NCBI RefSeq assembly: GCF_003051005.1
Contig: NZ_QAOW01000007.1
Span: 186,001-250,000 of the forward strand
Length of the DNA: 64,000 nt
Direction: 5' to 3'
Source of the DNA: Rhodococcus sp. OK519
GTDB taxonomy: Bacteria; Actinomycetota; Actinomycetes; Mycobacteriales; Mycobacteriaceae
The notes under the pieces were generated by a model, which was not told the DNA's origin, made no database searches, and was given only the letters and a program-made list of their open reading frames with translations. The position numbers and the translations under genes are program-made. Shown piece after piece: positions 42,421 through 51,211 of this stretch (position 1 is the first letter of the stretch; every line of letters begins with the position of its first letter).

Positions 42421-43770
42421 ATGGGATCTCCGACCGTCACCGGGGCCGCCGCGTCTCCGGGCTCGCCCACGACCGACCAGCCACCCCGGTCGAGCTTCAA
42501 GCGCGTCCTGACCGGCAGCATGGCCGGTGCCGTCCTCGAGTGGTACGACTTCGCGATCTACGGCATCCTCGCCGCGACCGTCCTGGGCCCGCTGTTCTTC
42601 CCGGGCGAGAGCGGCGTCACGAAGCTGCTGCTGGCGCTGGCCACACAGGGTCTCGGCTTCGTCGCTCGCCCGTTGGGCGGCATCGTGTTCGGTCACCTCG
42701 GTGACAAGTTCGGCCGCAAGCCGATGCTGGTTGCCACCTTCATCATGCTGGGTACCGCGACCGCGGCGATCGGCCTGCTGCCGACGTACGACCAGATCGG
42801 CATCTGGGCGACGGTCTTGCTGGTGGTGCTGCGCATGATCCAGGGCTTCGCGCTCGGTGGCGAATTCGGCGCCGCGGTGCTGCTGGTCAGCGAGTACGGT
42901 GAGCCGAAGAAGCGCGGCTTCTGGGCGTCGTGGCCGCAGGCCGGTGCGCCGATGGGCACCGTCCTGGCGACCGTGATCGTCTCGGTTCTCGGCGTCTTCC
43001 TGACCGACGACGCGTTCGACCAGTGGGGCTGGCGTGTCGCCTTCCTGTTCGCGATCCCGCTGCTGATCGTCGGCTTCTGGGTGCGTCGCGGAGTCGAGGA
43101 GTCCCCCGTCTTCAAGGCCGCGCAGGAACAGGCCGCGAAGACTCCGGCGACACAGGAGCGTTCGTCGATCCTCGAGGCCCTGTCCCGCCCGCGCGCCGTC
43201 CTGGTGGGCCTGGGCATGCGCCTCGGTGAGAACATCGCGTTCTACGTGTACACGGTCTTCGTCATCGCATACGCCACCACGTACTTCGACTTCCACCGCG
43301 GCGACATCATCCTGGCCGTGACGTTCGCGTCGCTGTTCCAATTCGTCGGCATGATCGGCGGCGGCGCATGGTCGGACCGCATCGGCCGCAAGAAGGCCAT
43401 GCTGGTGCCCGCGATCGTCCTCGTGGTGTGGGCGCCGGTGTTCTTCTGGCTGGTCCAGATGGAAAGCCTGCCGATGCTGTGGCTCGGCGTGTGCGTGGGC
43501 GCGTTCTTCCACGGCATGCTCGCCGGCCCGGAGGCCGCGTGGATCACCGAACTGTTCCCCACCCGCTACCGCTACGCCGGTTCGTCGCTGGTGTTCCAGG
43601 GCTCGTCGATCATCGCCGGCGCCCCGGCTCCGTTCATCGCAGTGTGGCTGATCGAGAACTTCGGTGTCGGCATGGTCGTCGGCTACCTGGTGGTGACGAT
43701 GGCGATCACGGTGATCGCGCTGTCCCTGAGCCGGGAGACCAAGGGCGTGGACCTCGATGCGGTCGCGTGA
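42421..43770 (+). CDS. MHS-family MFS transporter (next to P450)
   Basis: A 449-aa membrane protein with about 12 hydrophobic segments. MHS hallmarks: GAVLEWYDFAIYG at the first helix, ARPLGGIVFGHLGDKFGRK between helices 2 and 3, and RMIQGFALGGEFGAAVLL. These are proton symporters for organic acids such as shikimate, alpha-ketoglutarate or aromatic acids. Forty-three bp from the P450 stop, with GAAAGGA as ribosome binding site, so it probably imports the P450 substrate. Confidence 0.9.
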   Translation: MGSPTVTGAAASPGSPTTDQPPRSSFKRVLTGSMAGAVLEWYDFAIYGILAATVLGPLFFPGESGVTKLLLALATQGLGFVARPLGGIVFGHLGDKFGRKPMLVATFIMLGTATAAIGLLPTYDQIGIWATVLLVVLRMIQGFALGGEFGAAVLLVSEYGEPKKRGFWASWPQAGAPMGTVLATVIVSVLGVFLTDDAFDQWGWRVAFLFAIPLLIVGFWVRRGVEESPVFKAAQEQAAKTPATQERSSILEALSRPRAVLVGLGMRLGENIAFYVYTVFVIAYATTYFDFHRGDIILAVTFASLFQFVGMIGGGAWSDRIGRKKAMLVPAIVLVVWAPVFFWLVQMESLPMLWLGVCVGAFFHGMLAGPEAAWITELFPTRYRYAGSSLVFQGSSIIAGAPAPFIAVWLIENFGVGMVVGYLVVTMAITVIALSLSRETKGVDLDAVA

Positions 43771-43806
43771 TCGAGACCGCCGGTTCGGCTGATCCGGCCT
43801 GACGAC

Positions 43807-43850
43807 CGGGCCCCGGTTCGCTCCCCCGCGTGGGATCGGGCCGGGGCCCG
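43807..43850 (+). terminator. Hairpin after MHS transporter
   Basis: CGGGCCCCGG and CCGGGGCCCG, a 10-bp stem over a 24-nt loop, 36 bp after the stop. Confidence 0.7.
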
Positions 43851-43898
43851 TCTCGTTGGGCATACTCGACGGCAGCAGTTACAGACAGGAGACTTCGA

Positions 43899-44660
43899 AT
43901 GACCATCGCTCACAAGCTCGTCGGACACGGCCCGGTCAAGGTGATCGCGCTGCACGGCTGGTTCGGCACGTCCGAGGGCTGGGGCATGCTGCCCGAGCTC
44001 GTCGACGCCGACGCCTACACGTACGCGCTCATCGACTACCGCGGCTACGGCGCCCGCAAGGACGAGGCCGGCGAGTACACGCTCGAGGAGATCTCGGCGG
44101 ACACCCTCGCTCTCGCCGACGAGCTCGGCTGGGACCGCTTCGCCCTGGTCGGTCATTCGATGGGTGGCGCCGCGGCGCTGCGCGTCCTGGCCGACGCCCC
44201 GGAGCGGATCACCGCGGTGATCGGCATCAGCCCGGTGCCCGCGTCGGGTGTCCCGTTCGACGCCGACAGCGATGCGCTGTTCACCGGCGCCGAGAACGAG
44301 GACGGCAACCGCTACGCGATCCTCGACTTCACGACCGGCAACCGCCAGTCGGCGACGTGGCTGAAGCAGATGACGCAGTTCTCGGTGGACCACACGACGC
44401 GTCCCGCGTTCGGCGCGTACCTGCGCTCGTGGGGCGGGGCCGATTTCGTCGACGCGCTGCCGCAGACGTCGATCCCGGTCAAGGCCATCGTCGGCGAGCA
44501 CGATCCCGCGCTGGGCGCCGAGACCATGAAGGCGACGTGGATGGAGCAGCTGCCGCAGTGCCAGCTGGACGTCCTCGCGAACGCCGGGCACTACGCGATG
44601 TTCGAGGCTCCGGTCGCAATGATCACCAGCATGGAAGCCGTGCTCTCCGAGCTGAAGTGA
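43899..44660 (+). CDS. Alpha/beta hydrolase
   Basis: A 253-aa alpha/beta hydrolase: oxyanion HGWFGTSEGW (about 22), the nucleophile in VGHSMGGAAAL (about 90), the acid in VGEHDPALG (about 205) and the histidine in NAGHYAMFE (about 235). It resembles small esterases and C-C hydrolases of aromatic pathways. It has its own promoter region and AGGAGAC ribosome binding site; linkage to the P450 or the following operon is only positional. Confidence 0.86.
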   Translation: MTIAHKLVGHGPVKVIALHGWFGTSEGWGMLPELVDADAYTYALIDYRGYGARKDEAGEYTLEEISADTLALADELGWDRFALVGHSMGGAAALRVLADAPERITAVIGISPVPASGVPFDADSDALFTGAENEDGNRYAILDFTTGNRQSATWLKQMTQFSVDHTTRPAFGAYLRSWGGADFVDALPQTSIPVKAIVGEHDPALGAETMKATWMEQLPQCQLDVLANAGHYAMFEAPVAMITSMEAVLSELK

Positions 44661-44681
44661 ACTGGACCCTGCTGACACCGA

Positions 44682-44718
44682 CAGCGCCGGCACCCCCACA
44701 GGCGGGGCGCCGGCGCTG
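44682..44718. terminator. Bidirectional 10-bp stem terminator
   Basis: CAGCGCCGGC and GCCGGCGCTG over a 17-nt loop between the convergent hydrolase and NTF2-fold genes. Confidence 0.75.
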
Positions 44719-44748
44719 CCGTCTTCGCGAACCCGGAAGCGTTGCCGG

Positions 44749-45237
44749 TCAGGGCTTTCCGGTGAATACCGGATCCTCGAAGGAGCGGCGAGATCGAACC
44801 CAGGAGGGGGACAGGGCGTCCACGATCTCGTCGGTCACGGACTCGTCGAACACGACGATCCGATCGGCGATGCGCCACTCGCCGTCGCGCCGCTCGAAGC
44901 GGTCGACGTAACGGCATTTGACGGTGGCGCGTGACTGCGGGCCACCCGGGACCGCGGGCGCCTGCCGCAGGTAGCAGAGGCAGTACGACTCGACGTCGGC
45001 CGCGTCGTCGTCGAGGTCGATCAGCACGTTCGTGATGTAGTGCAGCGACGAGTCGATGGTCGCGTGCCGGGACTTCATGTCCTCGACGAGGCCGTCCACG
45101 GTGCCGATGTAGCCGCCGTGGTTGTCGATCGCGTCGGGGAAGTAGCAGTCGGCGACACGGTCGAAGTCCTTGCGGTCCACCGCCCGCGCGTAGCGGTACA
45201 GGACCTCGGCGATCTCCTGCTTGTCGATGAGCGACAC
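44749..45237 (-). CDS. SnoaL-like NTF2-fold protein
   Basis: A 162-aa NTF2-fold protein: IAEVLYRYARAVDRKDFDRV, CYFPDAIDNHGGYIG, SLHYITNVLIDLDDD, then RYVDRFERRDGEWRIADRIVVFDE. This is the pattern of ketosteroid-isomerase-like SnoaL_4 proteins. The GTG at 45237 was preferred since AGGAG lies 6 bp upstream; AGGAG directly abuts ATG 45243. It is the distal gene of the 50.3-44.7 kb cluster after an MHS transporter, with a hairpin between. The reaction is unknown. Confidence 0.8.
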   Translation of the reverse strand: MSLIDKQEIAEVLYRYARAVDRKDFDRVADCYFPDAIDNHGGYIGTVDGLVEDMKSRHATIDSSLHYITNVLIDLDDDAADVESYCLCYLRQAPAVPGGPQSRATVKCRYVDRFERRDGEWRIADRIVVFDESVTDEIVDALSPSWVRSRRSFEDPVFTGKP

Positions 45238-45259
45238 GTGCATCTCCTGTCGAACGAAG

Positions 45260-45289
45260 GGCCCTGCCGGCGTCGCCACCGGCAGGGCC
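45260..45289 (-). terminator. Hairpin between MHS transporter and NTF2-fold gene
   Basis: GGCCCTGCCGG-N8-CCGGCAGGGCC, an 11-bp stem, directly before the NTF2-fold gene; it may limit read-through. Confidence 0.7.
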
Positions 45290-45302
45290 GTGTCGGGCCG
45301 GG

Positions 45303-46658
45303 CTAGTCGGCGCGCAGTTCGATGCCCTTGGTCTCCTTGACGAAGAAGATCGCTCCGAGGGTGAGCAGCGCACAGAAAACGAAGTAGAACGCCGGCGCGA
45401 GGTTGTTGCCGGTGACGTCGATCAGCCATGTCGCGATGAACGGGGCCGTGCCACCGAGCGCCATGTTGGTGATGTTGTTGCCCAGGGCGAGACCGCTGTA
45501 GCGGACCGATGCCTTGAGCATCTCCACATATGTCACGTACGACGCGCCGTTGACCACCGACACTGCGATGAACAGGACCGACTGACCGAGGACCGCCTGC
45601 CAGATACTGCCGCCGGCCATGAGCATGAACATCGGGACGCCCAGCACCACTGCGGCGACGGTGCCGGTGAACAGCACGGGCTTGCGGCCGTACTTGTCCG
45701 CCAGGTAGCCCGCAACGGGCAGCGTGATGACACCGAGGACCAGCGCCAGCGACGTGGACAGGAACGCGACGGTCGACGATTGCCCGCCGGCCTTCTGCAG
45801 GTACGTCGCCGCGTACACCGAGGCGATGTAGTAGCCACCGGTGATGAGCGCACCGAGGAAGATGATCTTCACGAGCGCGGGTCCGGAACTGGAGAGCAGT
45901 TCCTTGACGGGCACCTTCGCGGTCTCACCCTTGTCCTCGAGTTCCTTGAACTGCGGGGTGTCCTCCATGTGGTTCCGGATCCAGATGCCCACGACACCGA
46001 TGACGACACTGAGGAGGAACGGAATGCGCCACGCCCACGACATGATCTGGTCGTGCGTGAAGACCGAGGTCAGCGCCAGTGCGGTCAGCGACGCGACCAG
46101 CGAGCCGATGTAGGTGCCGGAGTTGACCATCGAGGTCTGGAACGCGCGCCACTTGGCCGGAGCGGACTCCGACACGAACGCATTGGCGCCACCCAGCTCG
46201 CCGCCGGCCGCGAAGCCCTGCAGGCAGCGGGCCAGCACCAGGATCGCCGTCGCCCACACACCGAGCGTGACGTAGGTAGGCATCATGCCCATCGCCGCCG
46301 TCGCGATCACCATCAGCAGGATCGTCCACGACAGCGCGTTCTTGCGGCCGTACTTGTCACCGATGTGGCCGAAGAAGATGCCACCGGGCACCCGCAGGAA
46401 GAACGCGACGGCGAACGTCGCGAACGTGCCGAGCAGCGCGGCGGTGTCGTTCTCCGAGACGAAGAACAGCGACGCGATGATGGTCGCCATGTAGCCGTAG
46501 ATACCGAAGTCGTAGTACTCGACGACGGTGCCCACGATGGCCGCACGCACCACCTTGACGGTGGATTGCTTCGGCTGGTCCTGGGTCTGCACGGAATCCG
46601 GTCCTCGGGTGGGCCCGGGGTTACGAACCGCGGGCTCCACAATGTCGTTCGTTGCCAT
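45303..46658 (-). CDS. MHS-family MFS transporter
   Basis: A 451-aa 12-helix protein with the MHS signature: GTVVEYYDFGIYGYMA, LRVPGGIFFGHIGDKYGRKN and RCLQGFAAGGELGGANAFV. It is a proton-coupled carboxylate importer by family. AAGGA precedes its ATG, 42 bp after the KstD-like gene stop. It should bring in the acid degraded by the SDR/SDR/flavoprotein genes of the same operon. Confidence 0.9.
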   Translation of the reverse strand: MATNDIVEPAVRNPGPTRGPDSVQTQDQPKQSTVKVVRAAIVGTVVEYYDFGIYGYMATIIASLFFVSENDTAALLGTFATFAVAFFLRVPGGIFFGHIGDKYGRKNALSWTILLMVIATAAMGMMPTYVTLGVWATAILVLARCLQGFAAGGELGGANAFVSESAPAKWRAFQTSMVNSGTYIGSLVASLTALALTSVFTHDQIMSWAWRIPFLLSVVIGVVGIWIRNHMEDTPQFKELEDKGETAKVPVKELLSSSGPALVKIIFLGALITGGYYIASVYAATYLQKAGGQSSTVAFLSTSLALVLGVITLPVAGYLADKYGRKPVLFTGTVAAVVLGVPMFMLMAGGSIWQAVLGQSVLFIAVSVVNGASYVTYVEMLKASVRYSGLALGNNITNMALGGTAPFIATWLIDVTGNNLAPAFYFVFCALLTLGAIFFVKETKGIELRAD

Positions 46659-46700
46659 GGATGGTCCTTTGTAAGTGTCTGGTACGCAACACGCTCGGTG

Positions 46701-48161
46701 TCAGATTCCTGCAGTTGTCAGTGCCGTCGAGGTCATCGACTCGCCGCGTGCGGTGCGCGCGGCGCCAAGTCCGGCGATCCGGCCCATCGTGAGGGCGTTC
46801 GCCACGGCGTTGCCGCCGCCCACGTACCGGAGGCCGAGGATTCCGGCTCCGGCCTCGCCGGCCGCGAAGAGTCCGTCGACCGGACGTCCGGTCCGGTCCA
46901 GTACGGATGCGTTGCTGTCGATCTCGACGCCCGCGTGTGTGCACACGAGTTCGGCAGGCAGCAACCGGGCAGCGTAGAACGGGCCCTGGTCGATCGGGTC
47001 CGGGTCGGCGGTCGATCCCTTGTTCGAGAGGGTGCGATGACGCAGGAAATCGTCGTCGACACCGTTGGGGAGTTGATCGTTCCACCGCGCGACGGCCGCC
47101 TCGAGCGCATCGGCGGGCACGCCCATTCCGGCGGCAAGGTCCACGAGCGAGTCCGCTCGGAGAGTACGTCCGGACTCGGCCTCGTCGAGAACCCGCTCCG
47201 GAGCCCAATCAGTATAGCCCGCAGGCAGATTCAGTCTAGCCCTGTCGTCGAACACGACCCAGGCGCCACCCTGCTGCGCGTCGATGATGCCGGTCGAGAC
47301 CGCGTACGACGCGTCCTCGTCCATGAACCGACGCCCGTGACCGTTGACGTAGATCCGCGACTTGGGCGGGAAACCGGACTGCCAGTGGTGGTAGCGCTGG
47401 AAGTAGACCGTCGGGAGCATCAGACCCCAGCCCTCGCCCGCGACGGACGCGTCGACCTGTTCACCGAAGGTCAGGTGATCGCCCTGACTACCCGGAGCGG
47501 CCACGACGAAGAGGGAATCCCCGCCCCGGTTCGCGAACGGATACAGCCGATCGACCAAATCTTTGTTCTGCGCAAACCCGCCGCTGGCGATCACCACCGA
47601 CGTCGCCCGGACCTCGATGTCGTCGGCGACGACACCCGCCACGCGACCGTCCTCGACGATCAGCGATTGCACACGGGTGTTCAAGACCACCTCGACGCCT
47701 CGTTCGCGGCGGGCCTTGTCGAGCACTCGGACCAGGCCGTAGCCCTGGTCCTTGGGCACGTGACCACGCCAGACGTCCTCGACACCCGCCTGGGCCAGAC
47801 CTGGCATGTGTGCGTTGGCCGACTCCCGGGCGGGAATCTCGACTCCGAGGTCGAGGAGCCACTCGAGCGTGGGACCTGCGTTCTCGCAGAACGCCCGGAC
47901 CAGGCCCGGCTTGAGCATCCAGTGGTTGAGGTCCATGTAGTGCTGGAAGAACTTCTCGGCGGTGTCCTCGATGCCGAGTCCGCGCTGGACGCTCGTGCCC
48001 GCGGCGGTGAACAGTCCCGCCGACAGCTGCGTCGAGCCGCCCAGCTCGGTCTGCGACTCGAACAGCAGTACCGACGCGCCCAGCTCGGCCGCGGACACCG
48101 CGGCCGCGAGTCCCGCTCCGCCGCCGCCGATCACGACGACGTCCCAGTTGTCTTCACTCAT
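46701..48161 (-). CDS. KstD/fumarate-reductase-like FAD dehydrogenase
   Basis: A 486-aa flavoprotein. It has the FAD motif [20 protein letters not shown] at 8-27, GGSTQLSAG, the glycine-rich [14 protein letters not shown], and the C-terminal [17 protein letters not shown] typical of 3-ketosteroid delta1-dehydrogenases and fumarate reductase flavoprotein relatives (KstD ends in a similar GNA motif). It likely introduces or removes a C=C next to a carbonyl on a ring. Overlaps the upstream SDR by 4 bp (ATGA). The exact substrate is unknown. Confidence 0.84.
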   Translation of the reverse strand: MSEDNWDVVVIGGGGAGLAAAVSAAELGASVLLFESQTELGGSTQLSAGLFTAAGTSVQRGLGIEDTAEKFFQHYMDLNHWMLKPGLVRAFCENAGPTLEWLLDLGVEIPARESANAHMPGLAQAGVEDVWRGHVPKDQGYGLVRVLDKARRERGVEVVLNTRVQSLIVEDGRVAGVVADDIEVRATSVVIASGGFAQNKDLVDRLYPFANRGGDSLFVVAAPGSQGDHLTFGEQVDASVAGEGWGLMLPTVYFQRYHHWQSGFPPKSRIYVNGHGRRFMDEDASYAVSTGIIDAQQGGAWVVFDDRARLNLPAGYTDWAPERVLDEAESGRTLRADSLVDLAAGMGVPADALEAAVARWNDQLPNGVDDDFLRHRTLSNKGSTADPDPIDQGPFYAARLLPAELVCTHAGVEIDSNASVLDRTGRPVDGLFAAGEAGAGILGLRYVGGGNAVANALTMGRIAGLGAARTARGESMTSTALTTAGI

Positions 48162-48970
48162 GAGAGGACTCCTCCCGTTTCGGCGAGGATCCGGTGATAC
48201 AGGCCGTTGGACACCAGGCCGCCGTCGACGGTCACCTCGCTGCCGTTCATGTATGTGGACCGGTCGGACAGCAGGAACAGCACCGCGTCGGTGATCTCGT
48301 CGACGGTGCCCATGCGTCCGGCCGGAATGCTCTCCAGCGAGGCCTTGACGAAGGCGTCCGCTCCCCCGACGAGAGCGGTGCCCACCAGTCCGGGATGCAC
48401 GGAGTTCACCCGGATGCCCCACTGCGCGAACTGTCCGGCCGCCGACTTCGACAGCCCGGTCAGGCCCCACTTGCTCGACGCGTACGCCGGCGAGAAGTAC
48501 CCGACCTGACCGGAGATCGACGAGATGTTCACGATCGATCCGCCGCCGCTGTCCCGCATCAACGGTGCGGCGGCCTTCATCCCGTAGAAGGGCCCGAACA
48601 GGTTGATCTTCATGGTCAGCTCCCAGATGTCGTCCGGGGTGTCCATGAACTCACGCCGACGACTGATGCCGGCGTTGTTGACCAGTCCTCCGAGTTCGCC
48701 CTTGGTGGAACGGATCTCGTCGATCACACTCGTCCACGCGGCCGAGTCGGCGACGTCGAGTCGGTGCGCCGACGCGCTGCCGCCGGCGTCCGCGATCTCG
48801 GCCATGACCGCGGAGGTGTCCGCGACGTCGGCGACGCACACGTGCACACCCTGCGCAGCGAGCGCCCTGGCGTGGTTGGCGCCCATGCCGCCGGCGGCGC
48901 CGGTGACGAGGACGACGTTCGGGAAAGTCTCAGGAGCGGAGCCTGCGGAACGACCCATCGACTCAGACAT
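48158..48970 (-). CDS. Short-chain dehydrogenase/reductase
   Basis: A 270-aa SDR with [16 protein letters not shown], the aspartate strand VADVAD (NAD preference), [32 protein letters not shown] and VDGGLVS. It overlaps the following flavoprotein by 4 bp and the preceding SDR by 8 bp. It resembles cyclic-alcohol dehydrogenases of the 3-alpha,20-beta-HSD type. It probably oxidises a ring hydroxyl formed in the same pathway. Confidence 0.85.
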   Translation of the reverse strand: MSESMGRSAGSAPETFPNVVLVTGAAGGMGANHARALAAQGVHVCVADVADTSAVMAEIADAGGSASAHRLDVADSAAWTSVIDEIRSTKGELGGLVNNAGISRRREFMDTPDDIWELTMKINLFGPFYGMKAAAPLMRDSGGGSIVNISSISGQVGYFSPAYASSKWGLTGLSKSAAGQFAQWGIRVNSVHPGLVGTALVGGADAFVKASLESIPAGRMGTVDEITDAVLFLLSDRSTYMNGSEVTVDGGLVSNGLYHRILAETGGVLS

Positions 48971-49799
48971 GGCGCGACCCACCGTCGACGGCGATGGAGT
49001 GACCGGTGACGTAGCGGGCGCTGTCCGAGAGCAGGAACAGCAGCGGTCCGAAGACCTCCTCGGTCGAGCCGAGTCGGTGCAGCGGCACGACGTCGAGTGC
49101 ATGCTCGAGCGCGGCCGGGTCCTCGCGGACCCAGCGGGTCATCTCGGTGTCGATGTAACCGGGGGCGATCGCGTTGACGCGGATACCCTTGTCGCCCAGC
49201 TCGACCGCGAGCGATTCGGTGAGGTGCGCGACGGCCGCCTTGGACGTGCAGTACGCGCCGCGGCCGCGACGGATACGCAGCGCCGAGACCGACGACATGT
49301 TCACGATCGCGCTGCCGACCGCCATGTGACGGGCCGCCGCCTGGGCGCCGAACAGCACTCCCTGGACGTTGACGTCCAGTACCGCGGCGATCTGCTCCGG
49401 CGAGATCTCCTCGACCAGCGCGAACGGGAAGATGCCGGCGTTGTTGATCCAGAAGTCGATGCGTCCGAACTCCTTCAGCGCGATCTGCGCGAGGGCCTCG
49501 TGCTCGTCGGCCTTGGTGACGTCGATGCGGGCACCGACCACGCGGCCGGGGGTCTCTGCGAGGGAGTTGGCGGCGAGCGCGGAGTTGATCTCGTCCGCGG
49601 TGGCCGTCATCTGCTCATCGTTGATGTCGGCGCCGACGACGTTGACGCCGCGGGTGGCGAGGCCGGCCGCGAAGGCCGCGCCCATACCCCGGGCGGCTCC
49701 GGTGACGACGGCGACCTTGCCGGCCATCTCCGGGTAGAGAGCGCTCATCTGCGACGCGTCGGTGCGGCCGGGGTTCTGAGTATCAGCAGTTTCGGTCAT
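48963..49799 (-). CDS. Short-chain dehydrogenase/reductase
   Basis: A 278-aa [67 protein letters not shown] and VDGGSRHV. A 30-residue polar N-terminal extension precedes the Rossmann fold. The ATG at 49799 follows GGAGG, 12 bp away. Second in the operon after the NTF2-fold gene (70 bp). Two adjacent SDRs suggest two hydroxyl positions or two stereoisomers. Confidence 0.85.
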   Translation of the reverse strand: MTETADTQNPGRTDASQMSALYPEMAGKVAVVTGAARGMGAAFAAGLATRGVNVVGADINDEQMTATADEINSALAANSLAETPGRVVGARIDVTKADEHEALAQIALKEFGRIDFWINNAGIFPFALVEEISPEQIAAVLDVNVQGVLFGAQAAARHMAVGSAIVNMSSVSALRIRRGRGAYCTSKAAVAHLTESLAVELGDKGIRVNAIAPGYIDTEMTRWVREDPAALEHALDVVPLHRLGSTEEVFGPLLFLLSDSARYVTGHSIAVDGGSRHV

Positions 49800-49869
49800 G
49801 ATCGGGTGTTCCTCCAAAAACAATGTTCTGCAAAAGATTCGAGACGCTCGTCGGCCGAGGCCCGAGAGA

Positions 49870-50319
49870 TCAGGCCGGTGGGCCCTGATCGTCGCGGCGG
49901 ACGACGCGGCGCGCGATGCGCCACTGCCCGCCTACTCGCACCACGCGATCGGCGACGGTGGTGAACCGCACGAGGCGGGACTCGTCACCGATGCGGGTTG
50001 CAACGATCTGCAGGTAGGCGTGGACGTCGAGTTCGTCGTCGCCGACGCGGTCGACGGCAATGTTGGTGAGGACGTGCCGGTGCACCTCGCCCGCCACGGA
50101 CGCATTCGCGAAGAACGTGTCCGCGAACTCGGTGAGTGCGGCCGTCCCCACGACCGGGGCGGGGTAGCTGGGCGAGTGGAACTCGCCGTCGGCGGTGAAG
50201 GTGGCCGCCCACTCGACCGCGTGCCCCTCGTCGATGAGGTGGCTCTGCCGGCCGTACAGCTGGTGGATCTCCACGAACGCCATTGCGCCGACGTCGGCGC
50301 GGGCCTCGATCACTGTCAT
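49870..50319 (-). CDS. SnoaL-like NTF2-fold protein
   Basis: A 149-aa NTF2-fold protein: EIHQLYGRQSHLIDEGHAVE, WAATFTADGEFHSPSYP, VHRHVLTNIAVD and a closing GGQWRIARRVVRRDD. The tyrosine and histidine positions resemble ring-hydroxylation or isomerase-like SnoaL_4 members. ATG 50319 follows GAGGAG. It is the first gene of the operon that is divergent from the IclR regulator, hence probably an early enzyme or binding partner of the pathway. Confidence 0.8.
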   Translation of the reverse strand: MTVIEARADVGAMAFVEIHQLYGRQSHLIDEGHAVEWAATFTADGEFHSPSYPAPVVGTAALTEFADTFFANASVAGEVHRHVLTNIAVDRVGDDELDVHAYLQIVATRIGDESRLVRFTTVADRVVRVGGQWRIARRVVRRDDQGPPA

Positions 50320-50378
50320 GACGAACTCCTCGGTCACTCTCCGGCGCACCCCGTTCGGGATTGCACCGCCCCGCCATG

Positions 50379-50408
50379 TGTGCGATAATCGAACGCATAG
50401 TGCGATTA
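50379..50408. promoter_or_regulatory. Putative IclR operator
   Basis: TGTGCGAT (50379) and AGTGCGAT (50399) are direct repeats two helical turns apart, and TGCGAT-N5-AACGCA forms an imperfect dyad with the first. Sits in the 136-bp divergent promoter of the IclR gene and the catabolic operon. Confidence 0.5.
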
Positions 50409-50455
50409 AGAAGAAGACTAGGTGTCTCGCCTCACACGCGTCAAGGGAGGGCTTC

Positions 50456-51196
50456 ATGGAATCTGTCGGTTCCGATGATCAGATGAACGAAAGTCCTGGG
50501 AGAACCAGTGGCGTCCTGCTCGATTCGCGCATGTCGAAGACGCTGCACAACGGTCTCGAGATCCTCGAGTTGCTGACGCAGCACAAGTACGGGCTGACTG
50601 TCACCGAGATCGCGGAGGGAATCGGCGTGCACCGCACGGTCGCGGACCGCCTGGTGCGCACCCTCGAGGCGCACCGGCTGTGCCGGCGAACCGAGAGCAA
50701 GCGCATTCTGCTGGGCGCCGGACTGGTCACGCTCGCCGGCTCGGTGGAGCAGGATCTTCGCGAACTCGCGCGCCCGATCCTCGAGGAATTGGCAGACGCC
50801 GTGGAGGCGACGGCACACCTCGCGGTCCGGGAGGGCCAGGACTCGGTCCGCGCGCTCATGGTCATCGAGCCGCGCAATTCACGCGCACACGTCGGCTTCG
50901 ATCCCGGTCAGGTCGATCCGATGAACCGGGGCTCGGCGGGACTGGCGATGCTCGCCGCGCTACCGCCTCAGGAGGGCGAGCGACCCGAGGTCACCCGCGC
51001 CCGCGAGCGCGGGTTCGCGGTGACCTCGGGGGAGGTGACTCACTCGGTCACGGGCATCTCGGCTGCGGTGCCGAATCGCCGCCCGGCCGATCTCGTCAGT
51101 ATCGGTGTCTCGGTGTTCGACTCGTCGGACGAGCAGAAGCTGGGCGAGGCGGTCATGGCCGCTGCCCGACGACTCGGAGCGCTGCTGCTCCGCTGA
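50456..51196 (+). CDS. IclR-family regulator
   Basis: A 246-aa IclR: helix-turn-helix (LHNGLEILELLTQHKYGLTV, IAEGIGVHRTVADRLVRTLE) and the ligand domain with VEATAHLAVREGQ, FDPGQVDPMNRGSAGLAML and a C-terminal VSIGVSVFDSS. ATG 50456 follows AGGGAGGG. It is divergent from the NTF2/SDR/SDR/KstD-like/MHS operon and most likely controls it in response to the pathway substrate. Confidence 0.88.
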   Translation: MESVGSDDQMNESPGRTSGVLLDSRMSKTLHNGLEILELLTQHKYGLTVTEIAEGIGVHRTVADRLVRTLEAHRLCRRTESKRILLGAGLVTLAGSVEQDLRELARPILEELADAVEATAHLAVREGQDSVRALMVIEPRNSRAHVGFDPGQVDPMNRGSAGLAMLAALPPQEGERPEVTRARERGFAVTSGEVTHSVTGISAAVPNRRPADLVSIGVSVFDSSDEQKLGEAVMAAARRLGALLLR

Positions 51197-51211
51197 CCGG
51201 CGCGATGCGGG

